The notes under the pieces were generated by a model. The model saw nothing but the letters and a program-made list of their open reading frames with translations. It did not search any database and was not told the origin of the DNA. 64,000 bases of DNA from Apoda limacodes (lineage: Eukaryota > Arthropoda > Insecta > Lepidoptera > Limacodidae), in assembly GCA_946406115.1 (NCBI GenBank), contig OX291544.1, positions 32,443,521 through 32,507,520 on the forward strand. The letters run 5' to 3'. The position numbers and the translations under genes were made by a program. This document shows positions 46,001 to 56,700 of the stretch, piece after piece (positions within the stretch are counted from its first letter, which is position 1; the number at the start of each line of letters is the position of its first letter).

Positions 46001-49000
46001 GATAATTATTTTACTCGTGCGCAGTTCTTTAAATCCCTCGCTGCGCCCCAGATACTACCTTACAATCCCTCACTGTGCTCTGGATTCTACTCAAAAATCC
46101 TTCGCTCCACTCTAGATTCAAAATAGCGCCCACGCCGTAAAAATAAATATTATGATCCCTTGTGATAGAATCTATTATTTGTTACCCGATTTGAGGATTT
46201 GATTTCTAAGGGGTTGGTGTGTAGGGGCAGCAAATAACAGAATATTTTTTTCCTAGTTAATTAAGGAACACCCGTAGTAATTCCACGGTAATGACCAATA
46301 CTGTAAGAAATTGACCAAAATTTGATTCGGATACAAATTAAGATAAAGCAGTTTATTTTACCGATGTGCTGATTTACAAAAAATGGCCAAACTATAATAT
46401 TCATATATCTATGTATATCATTGTCGTTGTCACATCAAGAAGACATAAACGTAGGCCACCGCTATGTCTCCACAACGGCCGGTCCTAAGCTGTCCGCGCC
46501 CATCGGCTTCCTGTGGCTCTAACCACGTTGCCTGTCTGCCTGATGGGAGGCCGTCCCACGCGGCGTGTTCTAATACGTGGTTACCACTCGAGAACCTTTC
46601 TTACCCTACGGTTATCGGTTCGACATACGTTATGGCCAGCGCATTGCCACTTCATTTGAACTGTCTCGGTAACTAAAACCACAATGTAATAAAACTATAT
46701 TTCTTTGGAAATTTTTCTCATTCGCGCAAAAAGACACATAGAATATCTATGCTTTATATTTATAATAAACCTTCACATAAAATATATATAAGTATACAAA
46801 AGCATAGATACCAAATATCCTGGAGATATTTTTGAAGGAAATGCTCTTTTATCGGCAAATCAGTGAAATCTGTAATGACCTTGACCCCTTTTTCACATCT
46901 TTTAGTGGGAAGTAAAATGTAATTTATGTTACAAAAAAAACTGTCGGGTGTTATGTTTTATATTTACTATAACATACTTAAACGTACATGTATGTGGTAC
47001 CTTTATTTTATGCAATGTACCTACATAGGTACTCATGTTTATCATTCACTAAAGTTCGTCTTCGTGAACTTAATATTTCTAAAATTTTCTTATCACATTG
47101 TTGTTATAGGCCCCGTTGCCACCGAACCCATGGGAAGGCGTGTATCAAGCAACCGAACACGGCTCCGTGTGTCCACAATACGACATGATGACCATGCAAG
47201 TACTTAAAGGCAATGAAGACTGCTTGTTTCTGAACATTTATACAAAATCATTACAAGCAGGCGTTAAGGCACCCGTGATGATTTTTATTCATGGTGGAGG
47301 GTTCATGTCGGGATCAGGAAATTCCGATATGCTGGGTCCTAAATATTTGCTGCAACACGATGTAGTATTAGTCACAATCAACTACAGGCTTGAACTACTT
47401 GGTTTTCTTTGTTTGGACACTCCCGAAGTTCCCGGCAATGCTGGTCTGAAGGATCAAGTAGCAGCTCTTCGATGGGTGAAAAGTAACATAGCACAGTTTG
47501 GTGGTGATCCAAATAATATCACTTTATTTGGGGAAAGCGCTGGAGGAGCTTCTGTTACCTATCACATGGCTTCTCCTATGTCAAAAGGCTTGTTTCATAA
47601 GGCAATATCACAAAGTGGAGTTTGTCTTTGCAGTTGGGCTCAAGGACGGGATATAAAAGAGAGAGCTTTTAAAGTAGGAAGTCTACTGGGTAAGAACACC
47701 AATAATGCAGATGAGTTACTAGAATTCCTTCAAAGCGTTCCGGTTGAAGATCTAACGAACAAAATTACTATCAAAATTATGACAGAAGACGAACGGAAAA
47801 GAGATTTACCCATTATTTTCTCTCCAGTCGTTGAAAAAAAGTTTGATAACGTTGAAAGTTTCTTATGCGAAGCTCCTATCGATTTATTAGTCTCAAAGAA
47901 AATAGCTAATGTGCCCGCCATGATTGGTTACAATTCTTTTGAAGGCGTGGTGTTTGCACCGGAACAGAATAAGAAATACGATTTTCTCAATAAGTGCCCC
48001 GTTGTTTTTCTACCAAAGGAAATTAATAATAGAGCAAGTCCAGAAAAACTTGAAGAAATGGGAAAACAGTTGAAAAAGTTTTACGCTGGAGACAAAGATT
48101 TAACACAAAACGATGTCTTACCACTCTGTTATATTCAAAGCGACGTCCATTTTGTGTACAATATACATAGATTTGTAAACTTATATTCACAGTTTCACAA
48201 AGAAATCTTCATGTACAGTTTTAATTACGATACTGAGTTAAATTTTATTAAGAATATAATGGGTTGCTCACACTTGAAAGGGACAAGCCATGCCGACGAT
48301 ATCTTCTACTTGTTTTCTACTATGATGACTGAAGATTTGTACAAGGAGAAAGAGGAGTTAAAGAAGATTGTATACAGAGTGACGAAGCTATGGACCAACT
48401 TTGCGAAAACTGGGTAAATGAACTTTACTTGTCATTTATGCACAACGGTCGATAGAGCTGATATTTTTTATATTGGCTGAGTCTGTAGTCAATTTATATG
48501 CCTATATTGCTTATGGTAATCAAAGAATACGTATACTTCTGGTGTAACCACCTTTAAAAAGGTTGCTAGATTTAGTAGACGGTCAGAGACCCTGTTTACT
48601 ATATGTAGTCGCGGTATATTTATATTTACCAATTTTTACTTAAAATTAAACATGGTCGCAAAACATAACTATTACGACCATGAAATTAATGAATACTGTC
48701 ATCGAAATACGATGTAACTTACTATAATGCGTAAAAGGGAAGAAATATGCAAAAGTCTTTAATCAATTATTTTTAGGAAATTATCAACCATTGTTTTAAA
48801 ACTTGTATAGCCATCATCAGCAGCTATAAACGGCAAGTAGTATAGTTTTTAATCAGCAGCTGTGAACGGCAAGTAATATAGTCTTCAGCAAAAGCTATGA
48901 CCGGCAAGTAGTATAGCCTTCAACAGCAGAAGCTATGACCGGCAAGTAGTATAGCCTTCATCAGCAGATATGAACGGAAATAAGCCTATCTATCGTTATG

Positions 49001-49266
49001 ACAGTATGTTACTTTAGGGGCTTATAAATGTTTCACTTTTAAGTAAATTTTCTCTTTATAATAATTGTTTAATATATTTCAGAGATCCAACTCCTGATGA
49101 ACGCTTTGGCACAAAATGGGACCGGTACACCCCCGGGAACAAAGAGTACCTGACCATAGACGACACCATGGCTATGGGAAAATTTGTAGATCGAGAGAGG
49201 GTAGAGTTTTGGAACAAATTATACAATGAAACGGGGCTCCCGTGTATAACGAAATCCAATTTATAA
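43061..49266 (+). CDS. EstC: carboxylesterase, 4 exons, 539 aa
   Basis: Join 43061-43063, 44408-44536, 47110-48413, 49083-49266. It is the third tandem type-B carboxylesterase. Motifs in order: FKGIRYAQPPVGRLRFK, NEDCLFLNIY, oxyanion hole HGGGF, classical nucleophile elbow GESAGG (Ser about 187), acid Glu in GYNSFEGVV, His in GTSHADDIFYLF, C-terminus GLPCITKSNL. Exon 3 has exactly the same length (1304 nt) as in EstA and EstB; exon 2 is one codon shorter. All junctions are GT-AG with phases 0,0,2. No signal peptide, so probably cytosolic. It is the most compact of the three genes (6.2 kb). Substrate unknown; the first exon rests on homologous layout. Confidence 0.9.
43282..44095. repeat. Long inverted repeat, arms of about 240 bp
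   Basis: 43282-43537 and 43855-44095 are imperfect reverse complements. Matching pieces include GCTTTTGTCTAG(T/A)GCATTACC, TTTCTGAATG, CAACACTTGTGCAAATTTTT and AAAGCGTGTATTGCATT. The loop is about 320 nt. It lies wholly within EstC intron 1 and may be an old foldback element. Confidence 0.85.
44408..44536 (+). CDS. EstC exon 2
   Basis: Acceptor TTATTTCTAG|ACC and donor TTTAAG|GTAGGT; 43 codons, TSIVRVNEGKLQG to FKGIRYAQPPVGRLRFK, phase 0 at both ends. Confidence 0.92.
44765..44875 (+). repeat. Left member of an inverted repeat pair in EstC intron 2
   Basis: TTTGCCGATAAAAGAGCATT, then ACTTCAAAAATATCTCCAGT and ATATTTGGTATCTAT, recurs inverted at 46740-46905. Confidence 0.85.
45506..45709 (+). 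pseudogene. Jockey-type LINE ORF2 C-terminus
   Basis: An open stretch reads GAPWFVRNADLHMDFELPTI, then PQFLKDLAVRFFERTPNHPN, and ends TAA at 45707-45709. APWFVRN..LH.DL.LPTI..F......F.....HPNPL is the signature C-terminus of Jockey-clade ORF2. Only about 67 codons remain. The segment is GC-rich against its AT-rich surroundings. It lies in EstC intron 2. Confidence 0.85.
45760..46190. repeat. Dispersed repeat shared with 26785-27065
   Basis: TCAGTAAATTTTCCAATCAC, CGCGTGAAATGTATTCC, TTTGTAATTATTTACCC, ACTTTTATAATAAAAGTGCG and TTCTTCAAGTAGTGAT parallel 26785-26970. The following CCTCGCTGCGCCCC / GGATTCTACTC part resembles 1250-1345. Confidence 0.55.
46445..46590 (-). mobile_element. RTE-type LINE C-terminal fragment
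   Basis: The - strand reads NVVRATGSRWARTA, then DRPLWRHSGG, the RTE C-terminal block also seen at 9800 and 10670. It starts with a GGGACGGCCTCCCATCAGGC segment. Confidence 0.6.
46740..46905 (-). repeat. Right member of the inverted pair in EstC intron 2
   Basis: Reverse complement of 44765-44875 (for example AATGCTCTTTTATCGGCAAA, ATAGATACCAAATATCCTGG). The two copies flank about 1.87 kb that includes the Jockey fragment. Confidence 0.85.
47110..48413 (+). CDS. EstC exon 3 (catalytic core)
   Basis: Acceptor TTGTTGTTATAG|GCC and donor ACTGG|GTAAAT; 1304 nt, phase 0 in, phase 2 out. It includes HGGGFMSGSGN, GESAGGASVTYH, GYNSFEGVV and GTSHADDIFYLF. Confidence 0.95.
48810..48985. repeat. Minisatellite in EstC intron 3, about 4-5 imperfect copies
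   Basis: The repeating core AGCTATGACCGGCAAGTAGT plus ATAGCCTTCA(A/T)CAGCAG occurs with an irregular spacing of about 36-40 bp. The 3' copies are the most alike. Confidence 0.85.
49083..49266 (+). CDS. EstC exon 4 and stop
   Basis: Acceptor AATATATTTCAG|A; 184 nt, phase 2 in. It encodes DPTPDERFGTKWDRY to FWNKLYNETGLPCITKSNL with TAA at 49264-49266. Confidence 0.93.
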
Positions 49267-49270
49267 TAAA
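49265..49270 (+). promoter_or_regulatory. EstC AATAAA overlapping the stop codon
   Basis: TTATAATAAACG: the last two bases of the stop codon begin an AATAAA hexamer. If used, the 3' UTR would be about 20 nt. Confidence 0.4.
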
Positions 49271-49735
49271 CGTTATTTCGCTAATGCAGATTATTTTTAA
49301 TTTTCAACCGACATTATAAAAAGAAGATTATTGTTAGATTTGCACAATATTTCTATATCTGCCCAGGCGCAGGCGCCCGCAGCTGCCCCGACCCTCGAGC
49401 GCTGACTGTTTTCGCAGAAACAGTGCTAGAGCGCTGCATGATTTAACGGCATAAACGATGGCGCGTGTTTCCGATTCTGTTAATTCTTTAAGAGTTTGCA
49501 GCGATTTTATCAGTGTGTTTATTATTTTTGAAAGATGATTTCATAAGTGTATGTATATGTATGTGTGTTTGTTTGTCCACGTATTTATCATCAAATAGTG
49601 ATCGGATTTTAATATCTCTTTTTTATTAAATTAACATAAAATTTTAATTGCAACATTAAAAATCGGTTCAGTATAATTTTCCAGATATGGACCATTAAGC
49701 ACTGAAAAAACACGAACTTGTGTGTTACCGGATAT
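49271..49735. other. EstC-cadherin spacer, nothing recognised
   Basis: A GC-rich patch (49365-49455, GCCCAGGCGCAGGCGCCCGC) resembles the start of a dispersed repeat, but I cannot assign it. Confidence 0.35.
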
Positions 49736-49739
49736 CTTC

Positions 49740-49885
49740 GCTGATTTTATACCATTAAGGTAGCCAACAAGCGGACCGCTTGATGTTAAGCGATCACCGT
49801 AGCCTAAGAACGCATGGAACACCAGGGGCATTAATCGAGCATTGTCGACTTCTAAAAATCTAATCTATCCCCTTCTTTAAAAACT
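49740..49885 (-). mobile_element. CR1/Jockey-type LINE 3' tail
   Basis: CATTAAGGTAGCCAACAAGC, GGACCGCTTGATGTTAAGCG and AACGCATGGAACACCAGGGG match the - strand LINE 3' UTR at 22540 and 62690. Confidence 0.75.
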
Positions 49886-50184
49886 CCAATAAAGTTAAAG
49901 TCCAAATACCAACAAAAAAAAATATTTTACTACATTTGTTGTTATCAGATGCATGCAAGCACAGTGTTACGTTAATGACTGTTATAATAATACCACTTGA
50001 TTTCTGTTTTGAATTTTAAAATTTATTACACTTGTATAATATACGTTTCTACATCAAGTAGAACGAGAAAGATTTAAAAATTTAAAATCATATTTAAAAA
50101 TAGCTCAACACACTTTTATACATGCATATACCATGTAGTGCAAATTGTCAAGGTGACAACTTATACGGCGCTTATACTAATATT

Positions 50185-50580
50185 TTTTTTTCTGAACTGG
50201 CAATGCAGTTGGCTGTTGCAGCCATCACTGCTTCACCGGGCTTTTTGGGGCAAGACTCTGAAGGAGCCTAAGCCCAAATAGCGCCCAACGCTCAAGGGCC
50301 GGCGTGAGCCTCGAACCCGAAGGTGAGTCACCGCCAGGAGGGGAGTTCCCCGTTACGCGGGTGCGGTTGCGATTGAGTGGGGGCGAGAAGCGCCCCGGCA
50401 CTCTTTGATACCTCGTGTATACTTGCGAGCGCCGACGAACCCGGGGACGTCGGTGTCGTGTTAGAGGGGAGGCCCTGTTTGGGGAGGTCGAAGAGACTAA
50501 TCTCTATCCGGACACTGCGATCTTCATCTGGGGTAACGCCCTAACTATAGTTTTACGACCATGCCGAGGTCGGTCGGGGG
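50185..50580. repeat. GC-rich block of unknown repeat type
   Basis: About 400 bp, strikingly GC-rich (for example GTTCCCCGTTACGCGGGTGC, GGGGGCGAGAAGCGCCCCGG) inside AT-rich spacer, bounded on the left by a T-run. No frame shows a recognisable protein. It reads like a 5' UTR or terminal part of a mobile element, but the family is unknown to me. Confidence 0.45.
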
Positions 50581-50629
50581 GATGATATTAATATAAGTAT
50601 TATATTATAAAGGATACGCACTAAAATTT

Positions 50630-51068
50630 AAATACAAGGCAAGTGCGAAATGTGAAAAGAATTCGCGTACTGAGGGTTCCGTACGTAAACTGACTAATAT
50701 ATCAACGCAAAGCCCAAATTACTGAATCTATTTACTTGAAATTTTGCACAAATGTTGCTGTTATAACGTAGGACCAACAAGAAAGGGTTTTGCAAAATAA
50801 GATAAATTTAAATTTAATTATTAATGATAACTTAATTTAAGGAGGAAAAATGGGAGGAGGAAGTTTAAATTGAAATGCGTTATTATTGAAGCTTAATGCA
50901 TAAAAATTAATATTTTGCCTTTAGAAATAAAGATTGACGTATTTAATCATTTTTAGAAAATCATCCCTGAGAGGGCGAAATGGGGGATTAAAATTTGTAT
51001 AAACAGATACTTATAAAAGCTTTATTTTTCGTGGAAAACCACGCGGACGAAGGCCCGGGAATAAGCTA
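50630..51068 (+). mobile_element. Mixed repeat ending in a Helitron-like CTAG
   Basis: It opens with GCGTACTGAGGGTTCCGTAC (AGGGTTCC repeat start). It ends CCACGCGGACGAAGGCCCGGG plus AATAAGCTAG (CTAG at 51065-51068), a relative of the Helitron-like 3' ends. The two parts may be different elements. Confidence 0.4.
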
Positions 51069-51630
51069 GTATATAGTACTAGTAAAAATGTCTTAACAAA
51101 CCAAATAATAGGCCTCCTCGTTACATTCCCAAAAGTGAACAGGCCTTAGCCTTTATCAGAACAAAATTGAGCCTATAACCATCTGCAATAATATAGCATT
51201 CTAATAGTAAAAGATTTTTTGAAATCGGTCTAATGGTTCTGATCGTTTCAAAATTTGGCATCCTATAACTACAATGCTATTGCAAGACCATAGAACCTTG
51301 AACTAATGCTACAGCATCACCGGGAATCTGCAGGATACCATGAGGATACCGAACTCCTCACCAACTTGCAGCAGAGGTATCAGCTTATTGGAATGGTCTC
51401 TATCTCGCAAATAGACTTTTTATTTGATATCTGATAAATGAGCAGAAAGAGTTAATTGGTGAAGGTTTGTGAGCTTCTGTCACTCTTTCAATCGATATAA
51501 TTTTGTTTAAGTCGTGGGTTTGTTGAATTTTGTTTTAATTTTACTTGTTAAAAGAAATGTCGCTGACTAACTAGTGAATAGCCGCACTGACTTCAGATCT
51601 GAGTGCGCAGTGTTACCGCAACAAGTTCCT

Positions 51631-51775
51631 CCCAGTGCTACGCGGTACTACCTATACCTCCCAGTGCTACGCGGTACTACCTATACCTCCCAGTGCTACG
51701 CGGTACTACCTATACCTCCCAGTGCTACGCGGTACTACCTATACCTCCCAGTGCTACGCGGTACTACCTATACCT
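51631..51775. repeat. 29-bp tandem array, 5 copies
   Basis: CCCAGTGCTACGCGGTACTA plus CCTATACCT repeats at 51631, 51660, 51689, 51718 and 51747, identical by eye, then decays into TATACC units. Because 29 is not a multiple of 3 the frame rotates through the copies, so apparent open frames are not a gene. Confidence 0.96.
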
Positions 51776-51849
51776 ATACCTACACCCGAAGTTCTTTGCA
51801 GCTGTTTCGGCGCTCTCATCATTCATGATTTTATCAAGCCATAAAGTTT

Positions 51850-53140
51850 ACAAAAAAATTGGGATTTTGATAATAAAAATGGTTATTAAAATACAAATAA
51901 TTTATTTTCCTATGTACAAAACATTGTATACTTCAACTCGCACACCTAAACAAGCTCTCTATACATATATTGACTTAGATTTAATTGTTCATATCACACT
52001 AATAGATACCTATTGTGGGTATATAATAAATATATATATGACACGAATTTGTACGAACACCTCAAGGGATTGCATTAGCAGATCTGATTCGACAACAAAC
52101 AAACAACAATTTTATTTAAAAGAAAAATAGTTTTATGCGTCATAAGTAAGAGTGGTAAGTCATAATTTACATAAGAAAATTTTTACTGCATATAATTTAC
52201 TTGTGCCTTTTTTAGTTTTTTTTACCAGCACTTATTATCTTAATCTTTTAAAAAGATAGTTTACCTAAGTAGTTACAATATCTATTGTTAAAAAACAGAT
52301 TATAAGGCAGATATCACTTTACAGATAATAGATAATTCACATTAAAACAAACACGAGCTACTGATAAATATTAACAATAAAAACTAATAAGTAATATGAT
52401 GGTTTTTATAAGATTTTAAGTTTCGTGAAGTTTTTTAGTAAAGGTAATATAAGTACAAGGCAAGTATAGTTAGCTTATACAAAAACGTGGTGCAACTCTC
52501 AAATTATGTATTATCTAAATTCATAGATATATTAATTCATTAATATTTTGTAAAATGTACTAAACAGAATATTTCCTTTAAAGTTCCAGTCTTAAGTTAA
52601 ACTAGGTTCCTTTCTCATTACAAACTTGGTCTGTGAGACCGTGTCTATTTTAGTTTAGCGGTGGTGTCACGTGGTGTATAAAGGCTCGGCATACATTCTC
52701 GTCGGGACGGACACGTTGCTGGACGCCATCGCTGGGGGTTCTCTGACGAGCAGTGCGTTTCGAGCTCTTTGTTTTGCTGAAAACATACACACTAAATATT
52801 TGAAATACCTTCTGTACGTAAACGATTTTAGCCGAGCGGAGCCCATTACGTTGAAGTGTTACTGGTCGATATTCTAATTTTTAACTGAAACCTGTTGTAA
52901 GACGATTATCATTTTGATAAAATATGGCTATTATTATTGAGCAAAAAATATAGTTACCTATAGTATGATATGGTTTAGTTAGTTTGTGTTCTCTGGGTAC
53001 TTTTACAGAAAACGATTAGAATTTTATAGAGGTTAAAAAAATTACGTCAGGAATTAAATCCTTAAATGCATTTTCCTATCGTTAATTACTAATTAAACTG
53101 GTGCATAAAATTATAGCCTTGTCTTGCACAGTTTGAACAT
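51850..53140. other. Spacer between EstC and cadherin, no gene recognised
   Basis: Mostly AT-rich. A GC-richer segment at 52640-52870 contains GTGTATAAAGGCTCGG (TATA-like) and an open + strand frame of 68 codons without a recognisable domain. I do not call a gene. Confidence 0.35.
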
Positions 53141-53146
53141 TTTAAG

Positions 53147-53250
53147 TTTCTTCATCATCATATCAACTCATATTGGTCCACTGCTAGAGAAAAGCCTCCT
53201 TTACGGCGCGCCATTTCTCCCGGTCCTCTGCCTTCCGCATCCGCATAGTA
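53147..53250 (-). mobile_element. RTE-type LINE 3' end
   Basis: The - strand reads GCGGAAGGCAGAGGACCGGG, AGAAATGGCGCGCC and GGAGGCTTTTCTCTAGCAGT, then GGACCAATATGAGTTGATAT. This is the standard 3' end of RTE elements in Lepidoptera. Confidence 0.75.
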
Positions 53251-53470
53251 ATATTTAGAGTGCGTACTATTTATTTTTAAATAAAATGATGATGAAATAA
53301 ATGATGTATGCGTGGCGTGAGCACATGAACCTCTGTTGGTTACACGTTTATGCAGGTATTTCCCGTGGGCGAAACAAGCGCAGCCGGCGAGCGCGTAGTT
53401 GCAAACAATTTAGTCGATTATACATATTAAAAAGTTATTTTTAACCCGAGCTTGTAATCTAATAAAAGAC

Positions 53471-53729
53471 TTAATTACCACTAGAATGTAAGCAGCACAA
53501 CACGACAGCGGCTATGAAGGCAGCGATTGGCAAAACGCCAGCTAAAGCCAGCAGTGCATGCTGCGCTGGAGTATGCTTCGTCCGAGACACCCCGCAGCTG
53601 GTGATGTTGTGCACGTGATAGTCCTCCAGGATCTTCTGGAACTCGGTTCCGAGAGCTCTTATGGTAGCTTTCATCGCTTTAGGAGTAAGGGCTTCTCCTG
53701 TATTTATATTGCGAAACTGGAAACATGGT
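53471..53729 (-). CDS. Cadherin last exon: transmembrane helix and stop
   Basis: Acceptor (- strand) TTTATTTACAG|A, phase 2 in; 85 codons plus TAA (53471-53473). It reads PCFQFRNINTGEALTPKAMK to HVHNITSCGVSRTKHTPAQ, then one hydrophobic helix. A possible alternative donor (AGTG|GTAATT) lies just before the stop, so a longer spliced tail cannot be excluded. Confidence 0.85.
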
Positions 53730-56700
53730 CTGTAAATAAAACATTTTTATAACTGCATATACAGACACAACATAAAGTACTATATTGTAATCAAGACAAT
53801 AGACCTTGTAAACTAAACAGTGGCTGGTAATAAAGAATGTAGACATTATGAACACGTAGTAACTGGTAATCAAGAACTTAGAAGACATTGTGAACACGCA
53901 GTGATGTTAATCAAGAACCTAGACATTGTGAACACATAATGACCGATAATCAAGACCTAGACATTGTAAGCACGCAGTCACTGGTACTTAAGTTAAGAAC
54001 CAAGACATTGTAAACACGCAGTAACTGGTTATCAAGAACCTAGACATTGTAAACACGCAGTGACTGGAAAACAAGAACCTAGACATTGTAAACACACAGT
54101 AACTGGTAATAAAGAACGTAGACATTATGAACACGCAGTAACTGGTAATAAAGATCCTAGTAATTGTGCACACACAGTGACTGGTAATAAAGAACGTAGA
54201 CATTATGAACACGCAGTAACTGGTAATCATGAACCTAGAAGATATTGTGAACACGCAGTGATGTTAATCAAAAACCTAGAAATGGTGAGCACGCAGTGAC
54301 TGGTAATTAAGTAAAGAACCTAGACATTGTGAACACGCAGTGACTGGTGGTCAAGAACCTAGAAATTTTAAACACTTAGTGACTGGTAATCAAGAACCTA
54401 GACATTGTGAACCTTTAGGGTGTGAGCTCTTACATGGTATTTTAAAAATTAGGTATTATTCAACTCACGAGGGCACTTGATTCGCATGACAGGAAGTCTA
54501 GGTCAATTTTACGTAAAAATAGTGATTTGATTTGGATATAAAATTTGTTTTTGATTTGGAAAAAAGTAGATATCCAAAGTATCCAAAAATGTTGAAACAC
54601 GTCATTTTTTATTTGTGACTAAGAATATATATACCAACTATCTTAGTTTTACTCTTATACTTTGCCAAGAACTGGCAAAGGGAGAAATTTATTTTGTCTC
54701 TGGTCTAACATTATCCAGTAACTTTTCTAAATATGGTAATTGACGAAGAGGGACATATACTCATATAAAACCACCTTAGACCAGATACACTCCATCAGAA
54801 CCAGTGTTTCGGCAGTCACGCAGGACCTAAGTGGTTGGTGAAGGCTGTCCCTACATTATAATGTGGGTGTGTGACCAGCCGATGGTTAAACCCATGGGAG
54901 CAATAAATCTGTGACGATATATATACATACCTAATAAATTTACAAAAATAGTTTTATTTCGTATTTTACCCACTAGGGGATGATTTCTTTTTTCATTTCC
55001 TAATGTAAGGCTTAACCCCAACTTCCATAGATTTATTTTCAGAAATGACAAATGTCATTCTCATACAAACTTCCTTCCTACATAGGGGATGAATTTTGCA
55101 AAATCCTTTCTTAGTGGAGCCCAAGGTTCTACAAAAAATACCTCTGTTCAAAATTTCATGTTTCTAGGTTCAGTGGTTTCGGCTCGTCGTTGATGAATCA
55201 GTTAGGACATGTTCTTTTATTTATAGGTGATACTTAATTCATAGTATTATATTAGTATTTTCTTTATTTCAAGGCCTATTTTATGATACCAATAAGTAAA
55301 ACTTTCATACCTACTTTTAAGCGCCAAAAATTGTGTACCTATCAGACATTTTCTTCAAACAATCAAAACTAAATAAATGAACAAAGGAAGTGCCCGTTTT
55401 AGCATCTTGAAAATATCGCAATCCTTGAATGAGCAAAAGCACTTATTACCCAGGATTGGTGTAGAACTCAGTAGGAGTGGACTCGTGTAGCTGCATCCGA
55501 AGACCTTTAGACACTAGGGCAGCTGACATTTGATCGCGGAGGCTGTTGATCTTCTCCCTCGTGGCACCTCCGAGCACCAGTCGCAGCAGGTCTCGCTCTC
55601 TTACTACCACTACCTAGATCATTACAAGAAACTTTAACTAGGTACCACTACATTAGTCGTATCAGCGTCCTTTATATAATAGTACATTGTATATTATGGG
55701 TGGTAAGGAGAAAATTACTAACGAGAGGCTATTTGGAAGCCTAAACTCAAAGTCAGTTGGAAGCCTAGGGCCAAAGTCAGACGGCTTCAATGACTCGAGT
55801 TTGTAATTTCCGCACCGCCCGTAATACACACAATGCTTTTCATTACATGTGCGAGTAAATAAATAAAAATATGAGGCAAAAAGACATAATTGCCTAAAAA
55901 ATTACTTTACAATTTTTAATAACACAATAAAAGTTTTTTTAGTTAACTTAGTGTGTAAATATTTATTGTAAGGAGCTTCATTAATATAATTGTTTCTACA
56001 TTTTCTCCCGTAACCCCGTACTCCCGTACCTTCAATTTTTATTCACATTCGTATCTGACTTGCTTTTCGAAAATGGTGTTAATTTTATAATAGGTAATTT
56101 TATAATATTGATGAAATTTTTGAACTTGAGAATAAAGCATTATTTCAACATAGAGCAAATTGCCCAAAGGGAAGACGGTTTGTATTTTTCAGCAATTTCC
56201 CCAAAATAAACTAATAGGATATTCTCTAAAAACGAACTCGTTTTCTTCTTGTTTCTCTTGGTAAAAATAAAATCTTTTAACTATAAAGGTAAAAATAATG
56301 TCTACGTACTGTTTTATCGTTGAATAGAGCGCGCGGGGTGCGTCCAGTGACATAATGAATAATATCACCCGTGGGTTTTATAAGCTCCCGCTTTGTCTCG
56401 GGAAAAGAAAAATTTACAAAGACAATGCCCGTAGGAGTAATTAAGGTCTTAGCACACACTTTACCAGCACGTAATGACACTGTTTACGAGCAAGTGTGAT
56501 GATATAGTACATTACTGCCGCGGTGTGCAAACGCAGCATAACTGGGCGATCATGAATATGCAAAGAGACCGATATATACATACCCAGATCAATACCAGCC
56601 TTGCTTGCTACTAACCAATTTCTGTTCCAGAAACCTTACAGCTGTAAGGCTTGACACATGAACGCATGAACAAACGCTAGTGCTAGCCTCGGTCTACATA

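Noticed and set aside
51574..52130. Open + strand frames of 69-175 codons rich in YAVLPIPPSATRYY
   Set aside because: They are three frames of one 29-bp tandem repeat; no domain, no splice or promoter context.
52671..52877. 68-codon open frame after a TATA-like motif
   Set aside because: No domain or splice partner seen; too short to call a gene without transcript evidence.
53988..54299. Open frames of 79-88 codons on both strands with repeating ITSYCVF or TGNKERRHYEH
   Set aside because: Both are translations of the 39-bp minisatellite inside a cadherin intron.
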